DNA of 64,000 bases from Plantago ovata (Eukaryota; Streptophyta; Magnoliopsida; Lamiales; Plantaginaceae). The DNA lies in NCBI GenBank assembly GCA_028274465.1, contig CM051458.1, positions 99,588,855 to 99,652,854 of the forward strand. The letters are read 5' to 3'. Positions within the stretch are counted from its first letter, which is position 1; every line of letters begins with the position of its first letter. Of this stretch, positions 44,364-57,091 are shown in pieces. The position numbers and the translations under genes are program-made. Below the pieces are notes generated by a model that saw only the letters and a list, made by a program, of their open reading frames with translations, was not told the DNA's origin and did no database searches.

Positions 44364-47300
44364 ATGGTCATGGAAACGGATGGAAGGTACATAACGCAAA
44401 CCATTATTACTGCATTGGTTTCCAAGTAATTACTTATTAATGTTGAACAAGTGTTGTCTTTCAATTCATGATTCACTAAAGTGTTTAGCCATTTGTAATG
44501 TTGCTTACAGGGGATGTGAGAAGATCTTTACAAATGGAGATGTGTATCGTGGTGATTTCAAGCTAATGATACCACATGGAAGAGGTAAATATGTGTGGGC
44601 AGACGGAACGGTTTACGAGGGTGACTGGGATGAAGGGAAAATGACAGGGAAAGGCAAGATCTTTTGGCCCTCACAGATTACATATGAGGGTGATTTTTCC
44701 GGGGGCTACCTTCATGGTTTTGGAACTCTTATTGGTTCTGATGGCTCAGTATATCGAGGTTATTGGAAGATGAATTCCCAGCATGGGATTGGAAGAAAGC
44801 AGTATCCAAATACAGATGTCTATGATGGTTGTTGGAGGGAAGGAATTCGAGAAGGTAGTGGTAGGTATGCATGGAGCAACGGCAATGTATACATCGGAAA
44901 TTGGAAAGGTGGAGTAATGTGTGGTAGGGGAGTTATGAAATGGATTAATGGGGATCTTTTTGATGGATTTTGGTCGAATGGGTCAAGGCATGGGTCAGGT
45001 TTCTACAGGCATTCTGATGGGAGTTACTATTTTGGAACATGGACTAAGGGGTTGAAGGATGGACCTGGAACGTTCTATCCTGCCGGAAATAAGCATCTAA
45101 AAAAGTATGATCTTGAAGGGCAAGAAGTCAAGAAGAAAAAGAAGCTATCTCGTAACCCATCGTTGGAAACGGAGGTAACTGCGGTACAAAGTGTGGATCG
45201 TGGTTTGTCTAGGAAGATTTCATCAAGCTTCCGTTGGGGTTCTGGAGCTTTATCATGTAAACCCATCTTACTAGACGAAGACTCTGGCAATAGTGATTTA
45301 ACTAAACAGATGTCACGTCAAAAGTCGGGCTTGATACCTCATGGCTCGTTAGATAGTCGAACTGAGGTTTCAGATAATAGTACTGTGGCCTATGAGAGGG
45401 AATACATGCAAGGGGTTCTTGTTAATGAAAAGGCTAGAAACATATCTAAATTACCTCCCAAGAGTAAACAGCGACTCAAATTTGCAAATGAAGTTAAAAG
45501 AAGTACGTTTGCAGACATGTTTGAAGGTCCAAGAAGCTATTATCTCATGCTTAGCTTGCAACTTGGTATCAGGTATACGTGAAATAAGTCTGTTCTATGT
45601 CTACCTTTTCTGATTAATCCTTTCGGTGAATGAATTTAATACTCCAGTGGTGTACCACCGTAATCAAGTATTTATGTGAAGTTGACAGGTATACTGTTGG
45701 CAAGATCACACCAGTTCCCATGCGTGAAGTCAGATCATCCGACTTTGGAGAACAAGCTCGAATAAGAATGTACTTCCCTCGAAAAGGTTCCAGATTGACT
45801 CCTTGTCACAAGTCAATCGACTTCCATTGGAAAGATTATTGCCCCATGGTTTTCAGGTATCTATCGCTTCATTATGTGTGACATGTATACTCTCAACAAT
45901 CTTATAATCCCTTTTTATTAAAGTTGATGTGTCCCCCCTTCAAAGTTCCAAATGGGCACACCACGAGAGGATGATATGACTCTGTTTGCATGTCAGAGGC
46001 TTTTCAACATGGAAGCCTATGTTACCTGTCTATTTATTTTATTTTTCATTTTTTTTATTCTTAATTCAGCTAGATGTTTTCTGCTGTTTTAGAGGAACTG
46101 TACTTTTGGCATATCAATCTTTATCCTCAAGGTGTATGTAAATTTTGAATATTGCGTATTCGTGGTATCCTTTTTCCAGGAATCTGAGGGATCTATTCAA
46201 GTTGAACGCTGCTGACTACATGATGTCTATTTGTGGTGATGATGGTCTGAGAGAGCTTAGGTCCCCGGGAAAAAGTGGAAGCCTTTTCTACCTGTCTCAT
46301 AACGATAAATTTGTGATTAAGACTCTGAAAAAATCTGAGCTGAAGGTAAGAAAAGAAATAAATTAATTAATTACATGTCATTTTATAATATGTCATTTAC
46401 TTGAGGATACTTGTGGTCTATCTTAATGTGATCATATCTTCTGATTGTTGGTAAAATCGTGTTACACTTGCATCTGAACGTTGATCAAGTTTTGCTTGGA
46501 AGTTCCATTTTGGCGTCCGAATGCCCTGCCCTGCTAAAAATGATTGATGGGATCTGTTTTCAATATTCTGTAGGTGTTGCTGAAGATGCTTCCACACTAC
46601 TATAATCATGTAAAAAAGTATGATAACACTCTTATAACTAAGTTCTTTGGAGCCCACAGGATAGCACTGAAGAACGGGAAAAAGGTTGTTTATCGTCTCC
46701 TTATCCAAGTACATTATTGCAATTGCTTTCATTCGTTACATGTATTTCAGAAAAGATTTTCTGCACTGTGATTAAGGTAATATTCTCTGCAGACGCGCTT
46801 CATAGTGATGGGAAATATGTTCCTCACAGAATTACGCATACATCGTCGTTATGATTTGAAGGGTTCTTCCCAAGGAAGATTCACTGATAAAGATAAGATT
46901 GACGACAGCACCACACTGAAAGATTTGGATTTGACCTATGAATTTCATATGGACAGATCATTGCACGAGGCACTTTTTAGGTAATAATACCTTCTAGCTA
47001 ATCATAGTATTCTCATCCATTAGCTTTACCGGATTAACTTAAAAAGCTTGATATGATTTAAGTATCAGTTGCATACTCTCTTTCAGAATCGGTAGGTACA
47101 GTTTTATGGTCAGTATTAATCCATCAGTGTTTCTACATTTTGATCACACATTCACACTGATCCGAGAAACATAGTAACTCTGTTTTGGATGTCTGAGCCC
47201 TGAGGATTTTACAGGAATTGGTTTATGATACCACAGACAGATGATTATGATTGATTTCAATTGTCAAGAATTGTATTGTTCCTCCTTGAGTAGAAAATAT

Positions 47301-48615
47301 CTATTTCACCGTGGGAGATCAGTTCACTGGATCCGCCATCTTATCGGCTTACATATGTTTATGTTAGACAACCTTAGCATGCAGTGGTTGTTTTCCATTT
47401 TTTATTTATGAGTCTCCGAGTACTATGTTGATGTCAAGTATTGTAGAGTTGTTAAGCATCAGCTTAGCTTGTTGACATTCTGTTGTTAACTTAACATGTG
47501 TGTGTAATTGATTTCCTGCAGGCAACTATCTATAGACAGCGCATTCTTAGAATCTCAAGGAATCATCGATTACAGCCTTCTCTTGGGTCTGCATTTCAGA
47601 GCTCCAGAGCATCTAACATCATATTTAGAACCTTCTGGTTCACGGCCAAGGCCTGAGAATACCAATTCAGCTGCTGATGGTATGTGCGACTTTATAAGAA
47701 GAAAATGACTATGACTCATCTGATTTAACATAGTCTTACACAGTTACACTTCATGCCACTTTCCACCCAAATCTTGTACTATTCTGTAGTTAACTAGATT
47801 GAATGTTCCCCTGCAGTATAACATTTTAGATCAACTAATCTAATTTGAAGTCCATCTAATATTATTCAGAACCTTGAAATATGCTACCATTTGTCTGCAG
47901 AAAAATGATGAGAAATGTAAAATTTGTAACCTTCTTAGAAAAAGTTTGACAACATTATGTTTGGTAATTGATATAGTTTCGTTTCATTTATTTGTTTTCT
48001 TGGCCATTGGCCCAACTCATGATAATGTTCAGTAAGACACGACTTTTTCTTTCTCCAGATGACATATCAGGGGAGCTCATGATTCCACCTACGGGTTTGC
48101 TCTTAGTAACACATGAGCCTCGTGCAGTCAACACAGACCCAGGTCCTCACATCCGAGGGAGTACACTGAAAGCTTATTCGATTGGTGGTAAAGAAGCTGA
48201 TCTTATTCTACCTGGTACTGGAAGGTAATTTTCAATTCTCATTTTCATGTCAATGTGCGTTGGACATCATTTTTACTCTCGTTTTCAATATTTTTTCAAA
48301 ACAAATCTGTGCTCACCTATTCGCATTGTCATCAGGTTAAGGGTGCAATTAGGTGTCAACATGCCCGCACAAGCAAACCGCAAACTTGTACAGGCCGAGA
48401 CTGACTCAACCGATGTTGAACTTTTTGAGGTGTATGATGTTGTTCTCTACCTTGGCATCATTGACATATTACAGGACTACAACATGAAAAAGAAAATCGA
48501 GCATGCATGTAAATCCATGAAGTTTGATCCCCTGACAATCTCTGTAGTCGAACCCAAGATTTACTCAAAACGCTTTATTTCCTTTCTTGAAAGAGTTTTT
48601 CCCCGCCAACCATAG
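44364..48615 (+). CDS. PIP5K: Phosphatidylinositol-4-phosphate 5-kinase with MORN repeats (type B), 9 coding exons
   Basis: Coding exons: 44364-44386, 44511-45572, 45689-45856, 46180-46345, 46574-46684, 46793-46980, 47522-47679, 48059-48224, 48336-48615. They join in phase to 773 residues. The product makes PI(4,5)P2 at the plasma membrane. Eight MORN repeats (YRGDF, YEGDW, YEGDF, YRGYW, YDGCW, YIGNW, FDGFW, YFGTW) span about residues 17-200 and bind membrane or regulators. A basic linker (KKKKKLSR) follows. The lipid kinase domain runs from about 350 to the end, with GSLFYLSHNDKFVIKTLKKSE (ATP lysine), DLKGSSQGR, the catalytic IDYSLLLG and the activation loop KKKIEHACKSMKFDP before the final FISFLERVFP. 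The start was chosen because the short exon 44364-44386 splices in frame into the first MORN repeat; ATG 44370 is also possible. No lesion seen. I do not assign a member number. Confidence 0.92.
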
Positions 48616-49239
48616 ACGAACATGTTCAAGGTACCCACCATACATTAGGTGATTCTCACTTTGTAATTTTTCTTTCCTTACATGTTTTTTTCCTTTTTAA
48701 TTATAGAATAACTGGTGTATATTACTAGTTGTACTTGAGATTGTTTGGACTTTTAAGTTCATTCATAGACTATCGGCATCACCCTTGAGATCTTAGATCA
48801 TCAAGACTTCTTCATTGCGGCATGTATGTAATATATATCTATGTGTACCCCATGTATGTTACTATGTTTGTACAGGTTTTCCTTGCCTGTAATTGATTCT
48901 TTTTCCCTTTTTCTTTTCCACGTATAACCCAGCCGCTGGGCTTTTATTAGATTCTGTTGTGGTGGTTTTATCATCAATCTCTACTTAGGCGATTGGAATG
49001 TTATTGATCAATGCAAGGCTAGTCTACATTACTTGGTGGTTCAACTAACTTTGCTTAGAGAAGGTCATGAACCGCACTTGGACTGTATCTGGTTGGTGCA
49101 TATGATCATGATATCAGCAAACATTGAATTTCTCCATAAAATCCAAGTGATAGTGGATGACTTTGACGTGTGTAATTTCCTTAATTCGTCCAAGTCATGA
49201 CTCAATGTCCTTAAATACAATCCATATCCAATGTATATG
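48616..49239. other. PIP5K 3' flank
   Basis: It should contain the 3' UTR; no other gene is seen. Confidence 0.4.
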
Positions 49240-49430
49240 ATGTCCTTCATGGAGGCGTAAGAAGACGGTGGTATGGAGTTGGAGTGGAGAAGGAGAAATA
49301 CATGGTTCGATCTTTTTCGGAGGCATAAATTGGTTTTAGGATGTTGTTTTACGTGTGAAAATATAAGGTGGTTTAAGATGTTGGTATAACAGTTTTGTAG
49401 GAGTAATGCAATATTTGCCCTTAAAAAATA
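49240..49430 (+). mobile_element. tRNA-derived SINE (family shared with 61553-61736)
   Basis: It has an A-box-like GGAGTTGGAGTGGAGAAGG and a B-box-like TGGTTCGATC about 30 bases later. The body ends GGTGGTTTAAGATGTTGG ... ATGCAATATTTGCCC and an A-rich tail. The body aligns with the better-preserved copy near 61.6 kb. Confidence 0.5.
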
Positions 49431-49639
49431 AGTTCTTCATTGATGTCAAATCGATGTGAACTTTAATTAAAGAAGGTTGTGGACCGTTTGTGCATAACTG
49501 TGCTCGGTGGGGATTGAGATCGACAACAAAGCTAATTAAGCCCAAATTCTCATTTAATGGCCCAGCCCATAACCTCTTTTGGACATTTGAGGGGCATTTT
49601 AGACTTTTATGTGCTTCAAGAGAATTTTCTAGAATCTAG

Positions 49640-51180
49640 GGCTTTTAGGCGTTGTGTCCGCCCATGGGTCCAACCTATGTCCAAACCCCTCGCTCCGGGC
49701 TACTATGTATGTGTGGGATTTTCATGGAGGTCATGAGTAGCTTGAGGCCCTTTTTGGTTTGGATTCACGCCCGTCCTTCGAACCTTCCGGCCCGTTTCTT
49801 AGGGACTTGGGGTGTAATCCGTCGTCTTCTTGTGTTATGTCCACGCCGCCCCTCAGGGTGTATAAGACATACACGACTTATGTTGGATGCTAAGCTATTC
49901 CATGCTCTCTTGAATTGAAATCGGACTGTCGTCAGCGGATAGATAGGGAGGCAAGAGGTGGCAGACCTCCATCATGTCCGGACATACATCCAGACATGTG
50001 TCCGTCCCAGGCCCATCGTTTGGTCCAAAAGAATCTTTCCTACATGGTTAAGGGAGTTGTACATGGTCACTGAGCAGATTCGGACCAAGTTCATGTCCCA
50101 GCTCCTACAATTAAAGACTTTGTCCCTAATTCGTCGTAGGACGTACGTTTTCATCGCAATTAACGAATTTTACATATAGTATTATCAACTCAATTGTGTA
50201 TTTTATGAGTACATGTTTTAAAAATTCTGATAAATCAAGTTTAGGTGAATAATGTCCGTGAAGTACTACTACTCCAAGTACTTAGTCCTGACCTGTTACC
50301 AATGTCGGATTATTAAATAAAAAAGCAGGGAATCTTTGTAGTATTATTCTTGATAGAAAGAAAGAACAAATATAAAAAAATGTTTGAATCGATTCATTTC
50401 ATTAAATTTAGATGCTCTGTATGTCATATAGTTGAGTGAGTGAAATAAATGCGATGATATATATCCGCACCAAAAACGCTAGCTGCCATTTAAGGTGTAT
50501 CGGTTACGATACCAAGTGACAGAAGAAAGAAAGAAAATAAAGTTGTCATAATTATTTATCACTCTTTAGAAGTTGTACTACTCGCACTACTCACTAGTGT
50601 GATGATGGCAAAATGATTTTAATGCTCCCACTGACCATTACTACTACTGCATGCAAATGTTGCAATGCAACGTCAACAACAACACACAGTTTTTACCACA
50701 TTCGTTTTCCCAACTGTAATTCTGGATTAATATCTACGTACCACAGTAACTAAATTGCACTCTTCTTTATCCACTCTCGGTAACTTTTCCGTAGTGTCCG
50801 ACTAGAGAAATAGTCGAGCATCATCGTTTGTGTTGACAAAATGAGAGAGCGAGAGTATATATATTAGAGTTTTTAGATGAGTCAATTTATTAGCTATTGG
50901 AGTACAAGTCAACTAACCGTGTTTGTCTTGGTAAAATTATAGTATAACTAAGAAACATTTTACTAGTGGTCGGTACATAATTTTGACTATACTCTTAAAT
51001 TTATGGGTATGTTCTCTTGACTTTGTCCATTTCTTAATGTCTTAACCGAACCTCTCGGTTTAAGGGAGATGGAGAACATTGTTTCGAGTTCCGTTTTGAG
51101 GCTTAATATTCTCTTCTTGTTGGTTTTAATCTCAAGGGACTCTCCGTGTATCTAAGACCAAGACCGTCTTTGTGATAGTT
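49640..51180. other. Unassigned stretch, partly GC-richer
   Basis: Positions 49640-50150 are clearly richer in G and C than the neighbourhood and open on both strands for short distances, but no protein family is recognised. They may be a decayed retrotransposon. The remainder is ordinary AT-rich sequence. Confidence 0.35.
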
Positions 51181-51311
51181 GTACTTTATGGGTAGGTCGA
51201 CATGGTATAGTGATCGGTTGCGATCGCTCATTGAATTTCTTGCCAAGTGCTAACTCAAGTAGTTAGACCGGGTGTGATCTAGTTCTAAAATTCTTGGAGT
51301 GGAGTTATATA

Positions 51312-52940
51312 CACTACAAGAAAACATGAGAATAGCGACGGATTCCATCCGTCGCTATTCAGGCCCGATTCGTCGCTATCAGGGCTTAGCGACGGGCCTT
51401 CTGTCGCTAAATAGGACGTCGCGCGTCGCTAAATTTAGCGACAGATATATATCCGTCTCTCAATTGGTCAACGCAAATTGAGCGACGGATAAATCTATCC
51501 GTCGCTAAGTACTTGGACACCTGGCACGACTGACTCTATTCATACATAGAGACGGATAAACCCATCCGTCGCTATGTTCTAATTTTTTTTTAATTTCTTT
51601 TAATTTCTATAATTCACCTACAATATAATAAAAAATTTAAAATATAATTCACCTACAATATAATTTCATAATCCAACGCAATGAGGGGTGCTGCGAGAAT
51701 CGAACTCGCGATCTCTCGCATTAAGCGAGAATCATACCACTAGACCAAACACCCATTTTTCTTATATTACAAAAAATAATCAAGAGACAAAATATTCTTT
51801 CATCATACCAAACACCCGGCAAATATAATTTCTTACGAGAAAAAGAACTTAAGAGGCCCATCCAATAACAGGAAAAAACAAAAATATTAAAATTACAAAA
51901 AGAAACAAATAAGCCAACAAACGGAATTGACACAAACAAAATCGTCTTAACCTAACACATACATATTATTAAGTATTATAATCAGAATCAAAATCGAATT
52001 TTGCCAAATAAAAAAATAAAAAAGCCCTAAATATTAGGGTTTAGGATTTAAGGTTTCTGATTCATACCTGGAGATTAGTGGGGGTGGCAAAGGAGAAAAT
52101 GTCAGAGCCGTGGGTGGTGGTGGTCGTCGTAGAACCGCCTTGCCGGTGGTGGTGCTCCAAACCCGTCAATGGTCGAGTAAAGAGGGGTGGTGGTACCCGT
52201 CAATGGCGAGTAAAGAGGGGTGGTGGTGGTGGTATATACCGTGCGGGTGGAGGTCGATGGAGGTGGAAGGTGGGAGGAGCGAATTGAACGTCGTGGTGTT
52301 GGGGCGGGTGCGTGAAGGAGGAAGTGGCGGTGTATGTATGGGGGTGGAGGAAGTGGCGGGGCGGAGGAATTGGTGGTGGTGGGTGGTTGTCGGGTGGAAG
52401 AGGAAGAGAAGAGAGATGGGAGAGGAGGAAGAGAAGAATAAGGGGAGAGGAGGAAGAAGAAGAAAATATAATGAATATAGATCTAGATCTGATCTTTAGA
52501 TTCTCTTTCTTTCTTTTTTTTTAAAAAAAATTTTAGCGACGGGTGGGTTTATCCGTCGCTATATTTTATTTAATGAATTTTCTTTTCTATTAATTAAAAA
52601 ATAATTAAAAAATGGTCAACTCAAATAGCGACGGACAAGTCCATCCGTCTCCAAAATTTAGCGACGGATAAACCGATCCGTCGCTATATTTTATTTAATG
52701 AATTTTCTTTTCTATTAATTAAAAATGGTCAACTCATATAGCGACGGATAAGTCCATCCGTCTCTAAATTTAGCGACGGATAAACCGATTCGTTGCAAAT
52801 TTAGCGACGGATGGAATTATCCGTCGTTAATTACCAGTCAGATTCGTATCATTCGCTAAAATCACCGATTCGTCGCTATTTGCGACGGATCACATCCCGT
52901 CACTATTAATCCGTCTCTATTTGGCTGTTTTCCTGTAGTG
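51312..52940. mobile_element. CACTA (En/Spm, CMC) DNA transposon, non-autonomous, 1629 bp, with 3-bp TSD
   Basis: It starts CACTACAAGAAAAC and ends in the inverse, GTTTTCCTGTAGTG. The target duplication ATA is present on both sides (51309-51311, 52941-52943), as expected for the superfamily. Subterminal regions (51330-51570, 52530-52920) are full of direct and inverted GCGACGGAT/ATCCGTCGC units, the usual transposase-binding arrays. No transposase is encoded. The interior contains a tRNA-Pro-like sequence and a very G-rich GGTGG stretch (52070-52480), possibly captured host DNA. Confidence 0.9.
51685..51754 (-). tRNA. tRNA-Pro-like gene inside the CACTA element (anticodon arm altered)
   Basis: The minus strand reads like plant tRNA-Pro: acceptor GGGTGTT pairs with AGCACCC, the A box is TGGTCTAGTGGTA, and the T arm is GCGAG-TTCGATT-CTCGC with an intact B box. 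The anticodon arm CTCGC-TTAAT-GCGAG is two bases short. If one stem pair is opened, the 7-base loop CTTAATG would present UAA. It is 70 nt long instead of 72 and is probably a pseudo-tRNA, although both Pol III boxes survive. Confidence 0.65.
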
Positions 52941-53261
52941 ATAGTGTTTAAGCGTGATGTCCCAAAATTCTCTTGCCAAGTCACAACTCAAGGAATTAGA
53001 ACATGGTGATCTAATTTTAAACTGCTTGAGGGTTCTATTCGGTCGATGTAGGGGTGATAGACTGATAGTGGTTATGTGTGGGGATCTTGACATCAATGCT
53101 AAATCGTCAAGCAGTTGATCGTCATAAAATCGCACGAACTAACTAGGCGTCATCCAACAATATTTGGCTCAAAAAAAGGAAGGGGAAGTCGTCAAGAACG
53201 ACAGAAGAACTAAGATCATTCATGGTTGAATAAGAAAGAGGGAGAATCAGATAAATGACTT

Positions 53262-53400
53262 CAGAGAATATTTCTGTATATTAATCATAAAAACATAAAT
53301 AAAACAATGACTACGGTAAACCTTATATAGTAGCTCAGATCTGACACGACTAGAACTTTAAATACATAATTGACAAATAGTAAATACACATGATGACATG
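53262..53400 (-). mobile_element. LTR-like fragment (inverted relative of 25522-25665)
   Basis: The minus strand aligns with 25522-25665 across CATGATGACATG, CACGACTAGAACTTTAAA, CTTATATAGTA and AAATAAAACAATGACTA. It is truncated, with no internal coding region. Confidence 0.5.
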
Positions 53401-53810
53401 CAATCCCTAAATATAATGGATTTACAGTAATTAGATAAAGATAATAGATCTCATCCAACTTCAACCTTATCCATATCTATGCAGACTCTTAAACCAACTA
53501 AATAACTAAATAACCTAACAACTTAAAGTATCTAAATACTCCACGCTACTAGATTTTCGATGGGCCACGAGCTAGCCACGGCCCGCGCGTGTTGTAATTT
53601 TTGAAATTTCTACATCATATTTTAAATTTCTTGTCGAGTCTCAATTCAAGGAACTAGACTCTATGTTCTAGCCTTAAAATTCCAGAGGTTTTAACTTCTT
53701 GTAGAGAGTTGATTGTGGTTATCTCTTAAATTTCTTACCAAGTCTTAAACCGAGGAATTTGGCCAGTATGATCTAGCTTTAAATTCTCGAGTTAGATCAA
53801 ACTTTGAATA

Positions 53811-56480
53811 GTGTTTTGGGCTATGTGTTTAATGACAAGGTAGCAAAATAATCACCAATTCCAGTAATACGACTATCGATAACCATATAGTAAATTGTTT
53901 TCAAGGGTATTTTACGAATTTTTGGTTCTTTACGAATAAATTAGAGTAATTGATTTAGGGAGGGTACTTTTTGTTTTCAACAGTCCTGTTACTGTACAAT
54001 CTGTCTAATAAGCATCCATCGTTTGCGTCACACTTTATGATTGTCACAAACTGTGTCAGTGCTATAAACCCTATGCCCGTAATTTAGCAATAATGGTCAA
54101 ATTATTGGCATACACACAATAGGGTTTGGTTTGCCATCAAAGCTGGGCCAACTTTTCAACAATTCATGCTATCAAACTGCAATTTTAAACCTTCCTAAAT
54201 GATCATATTTTTAATATTCCATAAACCCAAGTATAATTACTACCAGTATCAACTTCAGTCTAGTACCAAAACTTAAAATGAAAATAAAGGGTATTTTATG
54301 CCATGTTTAGAACACTATTTCGACTATGTTATAAACTTACACCAGACTTTATTCAATTTATATGAAATTGATGATCCAACTAATTTCTTATGCTCTCTAT
54401 CTAATAAAGTTTTTTGCCTTTAAAAAAAGAAATGATCCAACTAATTTTAATGGAACTCTTCAGTAATTAAATTAGTTGATAAACTGGTTGATTTACTAAC
54501 TATAGCTATAGAATGTTAAATAAGTTCTTATTTTTTTAATAAACTACGATATAAATATATAATTTATCAAATCAGCCTATTCACGTAGACTCTTGCTTTT
54601 TTAAACATCAAATCTAACTATCCTACCCCTACTGCTACACTACTAACCACTTTATAAATCCAAATACATTTAAATCAACCTAGTAACTCCATGGGGTTCA
54701 AACAACCTATCTACCCCTCCTGACCTCCTTTGTGCAACTCCAACACCCTAAACTCATCTAACTAAATTATAGAGTACTACTGTAGATGATAAGTTTGTAT
54801 AAACCTACGGTACTTCAAGATTATACCATATACGGAGTATACAAGATTTCTTTAAAAACATGGAGGTAGCTTGGTAATGCATAACCATAGGATTCTCTTT
54901 TTGTCATACATATACTCCAATTTCAAGATTAAAAATGACATTTGGTCATGAAACATTGTGCACTGTACGTTTATAAGTTGTTAATGTTGACACAAAACCC
55001 GGCAAAAAAATTTGACTTTAATTGTTTGACACTTAGTCACTACTAGTAGTAGTACGTACTGCAGGTTTAATGTCTAAGCACATGATGTAATCAGCAGCAG
55101 CTGTTAGCTAACCCGTGTTTTGTGGGTGTTACTGTGTCTTTGTCCCGTTCTGATTCTGACCGCATTTTTTTCTAAATTTTAATTTAATTAATGTATGTAG
55201 TACTTGTTTAAATGTGCCTAGGCATGATCAATTTGTTTGCATCTGTTTTTAGATCACTTGCCACAATATATTCCACAGTTTTTATATTATTATTTTTATT
55301 TATTTTTGAAGAATATGCAGAAAAGTTAGCCTAATAATCAGTTTGTTTACATCTGTATTAAGTGGAGTATAGAATACTTGTCACAAATTAATTAAGTTAC
55401 TCTTTTGAAGAATGTGCAGAAAAGTAACTTCACTTTATTGGAACTGATTTTTAGGGTTTTAATTAATTAAATTTGATTCTCTACAAACTTCGATGCGAAT
55501 TAGTCAAGCTAAAAGTTCCTTGCAGGTTTTGATTCTCTACAATTTTCGAAATAGTCAAAGAAAAAGTTGCTTCTCCTTCTCAAAATCTGGAAATTAGTTG
55601 ATTTTTGCTTTCAAGAGCATCTTTCAGATTTTATTTATTCGTTCATTCATCCCCTAAATCTCAAAGCATCTACTTTTCCAGGTTTCTATTTACTCAAGTC
55701 CTTTTATAATTGTAGGGAGTAATACTTTCATCAACTTCATTAAAGAAAATCGATGACAAATACTCTGCGAAAACAGATTTATGAACTCATACACATTGAA
55801 CTTTTAACATATGAATTATTCAAACTGAATTCAGGATTCACCTTGTGTAGAATTCAGAATTACTAGTACAATGTAGCATTAGATAAGGCTTAAATCAGTT
55901 GAATGACTTCAATCATTCATAAGTGATTGCAATACATTGGGAAACTAAAAAGGTGAAAACACAAGAAAAGGTGAAATTTGTGGTACTTGTTCCAAGTCAA
56001 ATACAACAACAGAGATCTAAAACAAGATTGAATAGTAATAGTAGCTCAAGTAGCTAGCTAGCCCTCCCTTGCCTGCCGGAGAAGAGTCCAGTTCACTGCA
56101 ACAACTGTTAAACAAAAAAACACTACAGAATTTCATGTTATTATCAATCAGACTAAAAACTCCAAACGAATCTATGCTTAAAACTGTTTACACATCCACA
56201 TATAGTACTACTACTACTAGTAGTAGATCATTTTCTTTCAATTATTAAACAAACACATACTGTAGATTGTAGAAGATAGGGAAAAAAAAACTTCCTAAAA
56301 GTCACCGCCACAAATTAAACTGGTCGCATTTAGGGTTTTCACTTTTCATTCCATAAAATCAAGAAATATAACAACCCTTTCAGAAAAAAGAACTTATATT
56401 CCACCATTTCTTGTGCTCTTTGAAACTATTTTTACTTAATACTCCAAGAAAAAAAAATCACTTAATTCTAGGACATGGAG
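53811..56480. other. Non-genic AT-rich stretch
   Basis: No gene, RNA gene or complete element is seen. It contains only simple-sequence tracts such as ACTACTACTACTAG near 56210. Confidence 0.4.
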
Positions 56481-56688
56481 CTATTGAGTAAGGTCGAGGT
56501 AGATCTGGTGTAGGATATGATGCAGGTAGAATGATGAAGACGTGTTTGAGAGGAATGAAGCCTGGTCCGACGTATTCACGTTTTCGATTGAATTAGAAAT
56601 CAAATTAAAGCTGATTGTTATCAAGGTGAAAACGTGATTGCGTCGCACCAGCCAACATCCCCCACAAATATACGCTTCATCTCTCAAT

Positions 56689-56705
56689 ATATATATATAT
56701 ATATA
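56689..56705. repeat. (AT)n microsatellite
   Basis: About nine AT units. The nearby short open stretches, 56481-56687 (-) and 56858-57091 (+), do not look like known proteins. Confidence 0.8.
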
Positions 56706-57091
56706 TTCTTGAATGATGACTGATGAGGTGAAGAAGAGTTGTTAATTTCACCATATCTCTTGTTTAAGAGACTGATATGATTTTGATATAGAGAATGAAG
56801 AAATTTTTTGAAAGAGATAAGAGAAGAGAATAATTGATTGATGATAGTATCTGAAGGATGGAAGAAAATGATGATGGTGGTGATGAAACCCTAGCTCAAT
56901 ACTGGGTCAGATTTATAGGAGGAAAGAGTTGGAGACTCATTCATGGAGTGGGCCCGTGGTGGGTGAACAAAAACACTTTACTTAATACTCGCATTTATTA
57001 TTTTTCTTTTAATTTTGTTTCCCATTATTTTATTTTATTAATACTTCTTCCGGGTTTATTGAACATCTTGCTTAAATTCAGCAATGTCTAA

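Larger units (their letters stand above)
51181..53810. repeat. Degenerate repeat units flanking and downstream of the CACTA element
   Basis: A unit like TTTCTTGCCAAGTC.CAACTCAAGGAATTAGA, followed by GATCTAG.TTTAAAATTC and TTGAG, recurs near 51235-51300, 52970-53035, 53625-53695 and 53730-53805. The CACTA element lies between the first and second units, the LTR-like fragment between the second and third. Confidence 0.6.

Noticed and set aside
49640-50160. GC-richer stretch that might be coding
   Set aside because: Only short open segments on both strands; no motif or family could be recognised, so it is described only as unassigned.
52078-52524. Overlapping Gly/Trp/Arg-rich open frames in the CACTA element
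   Set aside because: They are low-complexity translations of GGTGG-rich DNA with three frames equally open, so not credible genes.
56858-57091. Short plus-strand open frame beginning MEENDDGGDE
   Set aside because: No homologous pattern, no clear promoter and a drift into AT-rich hydrophobic translation after about 40 codons.
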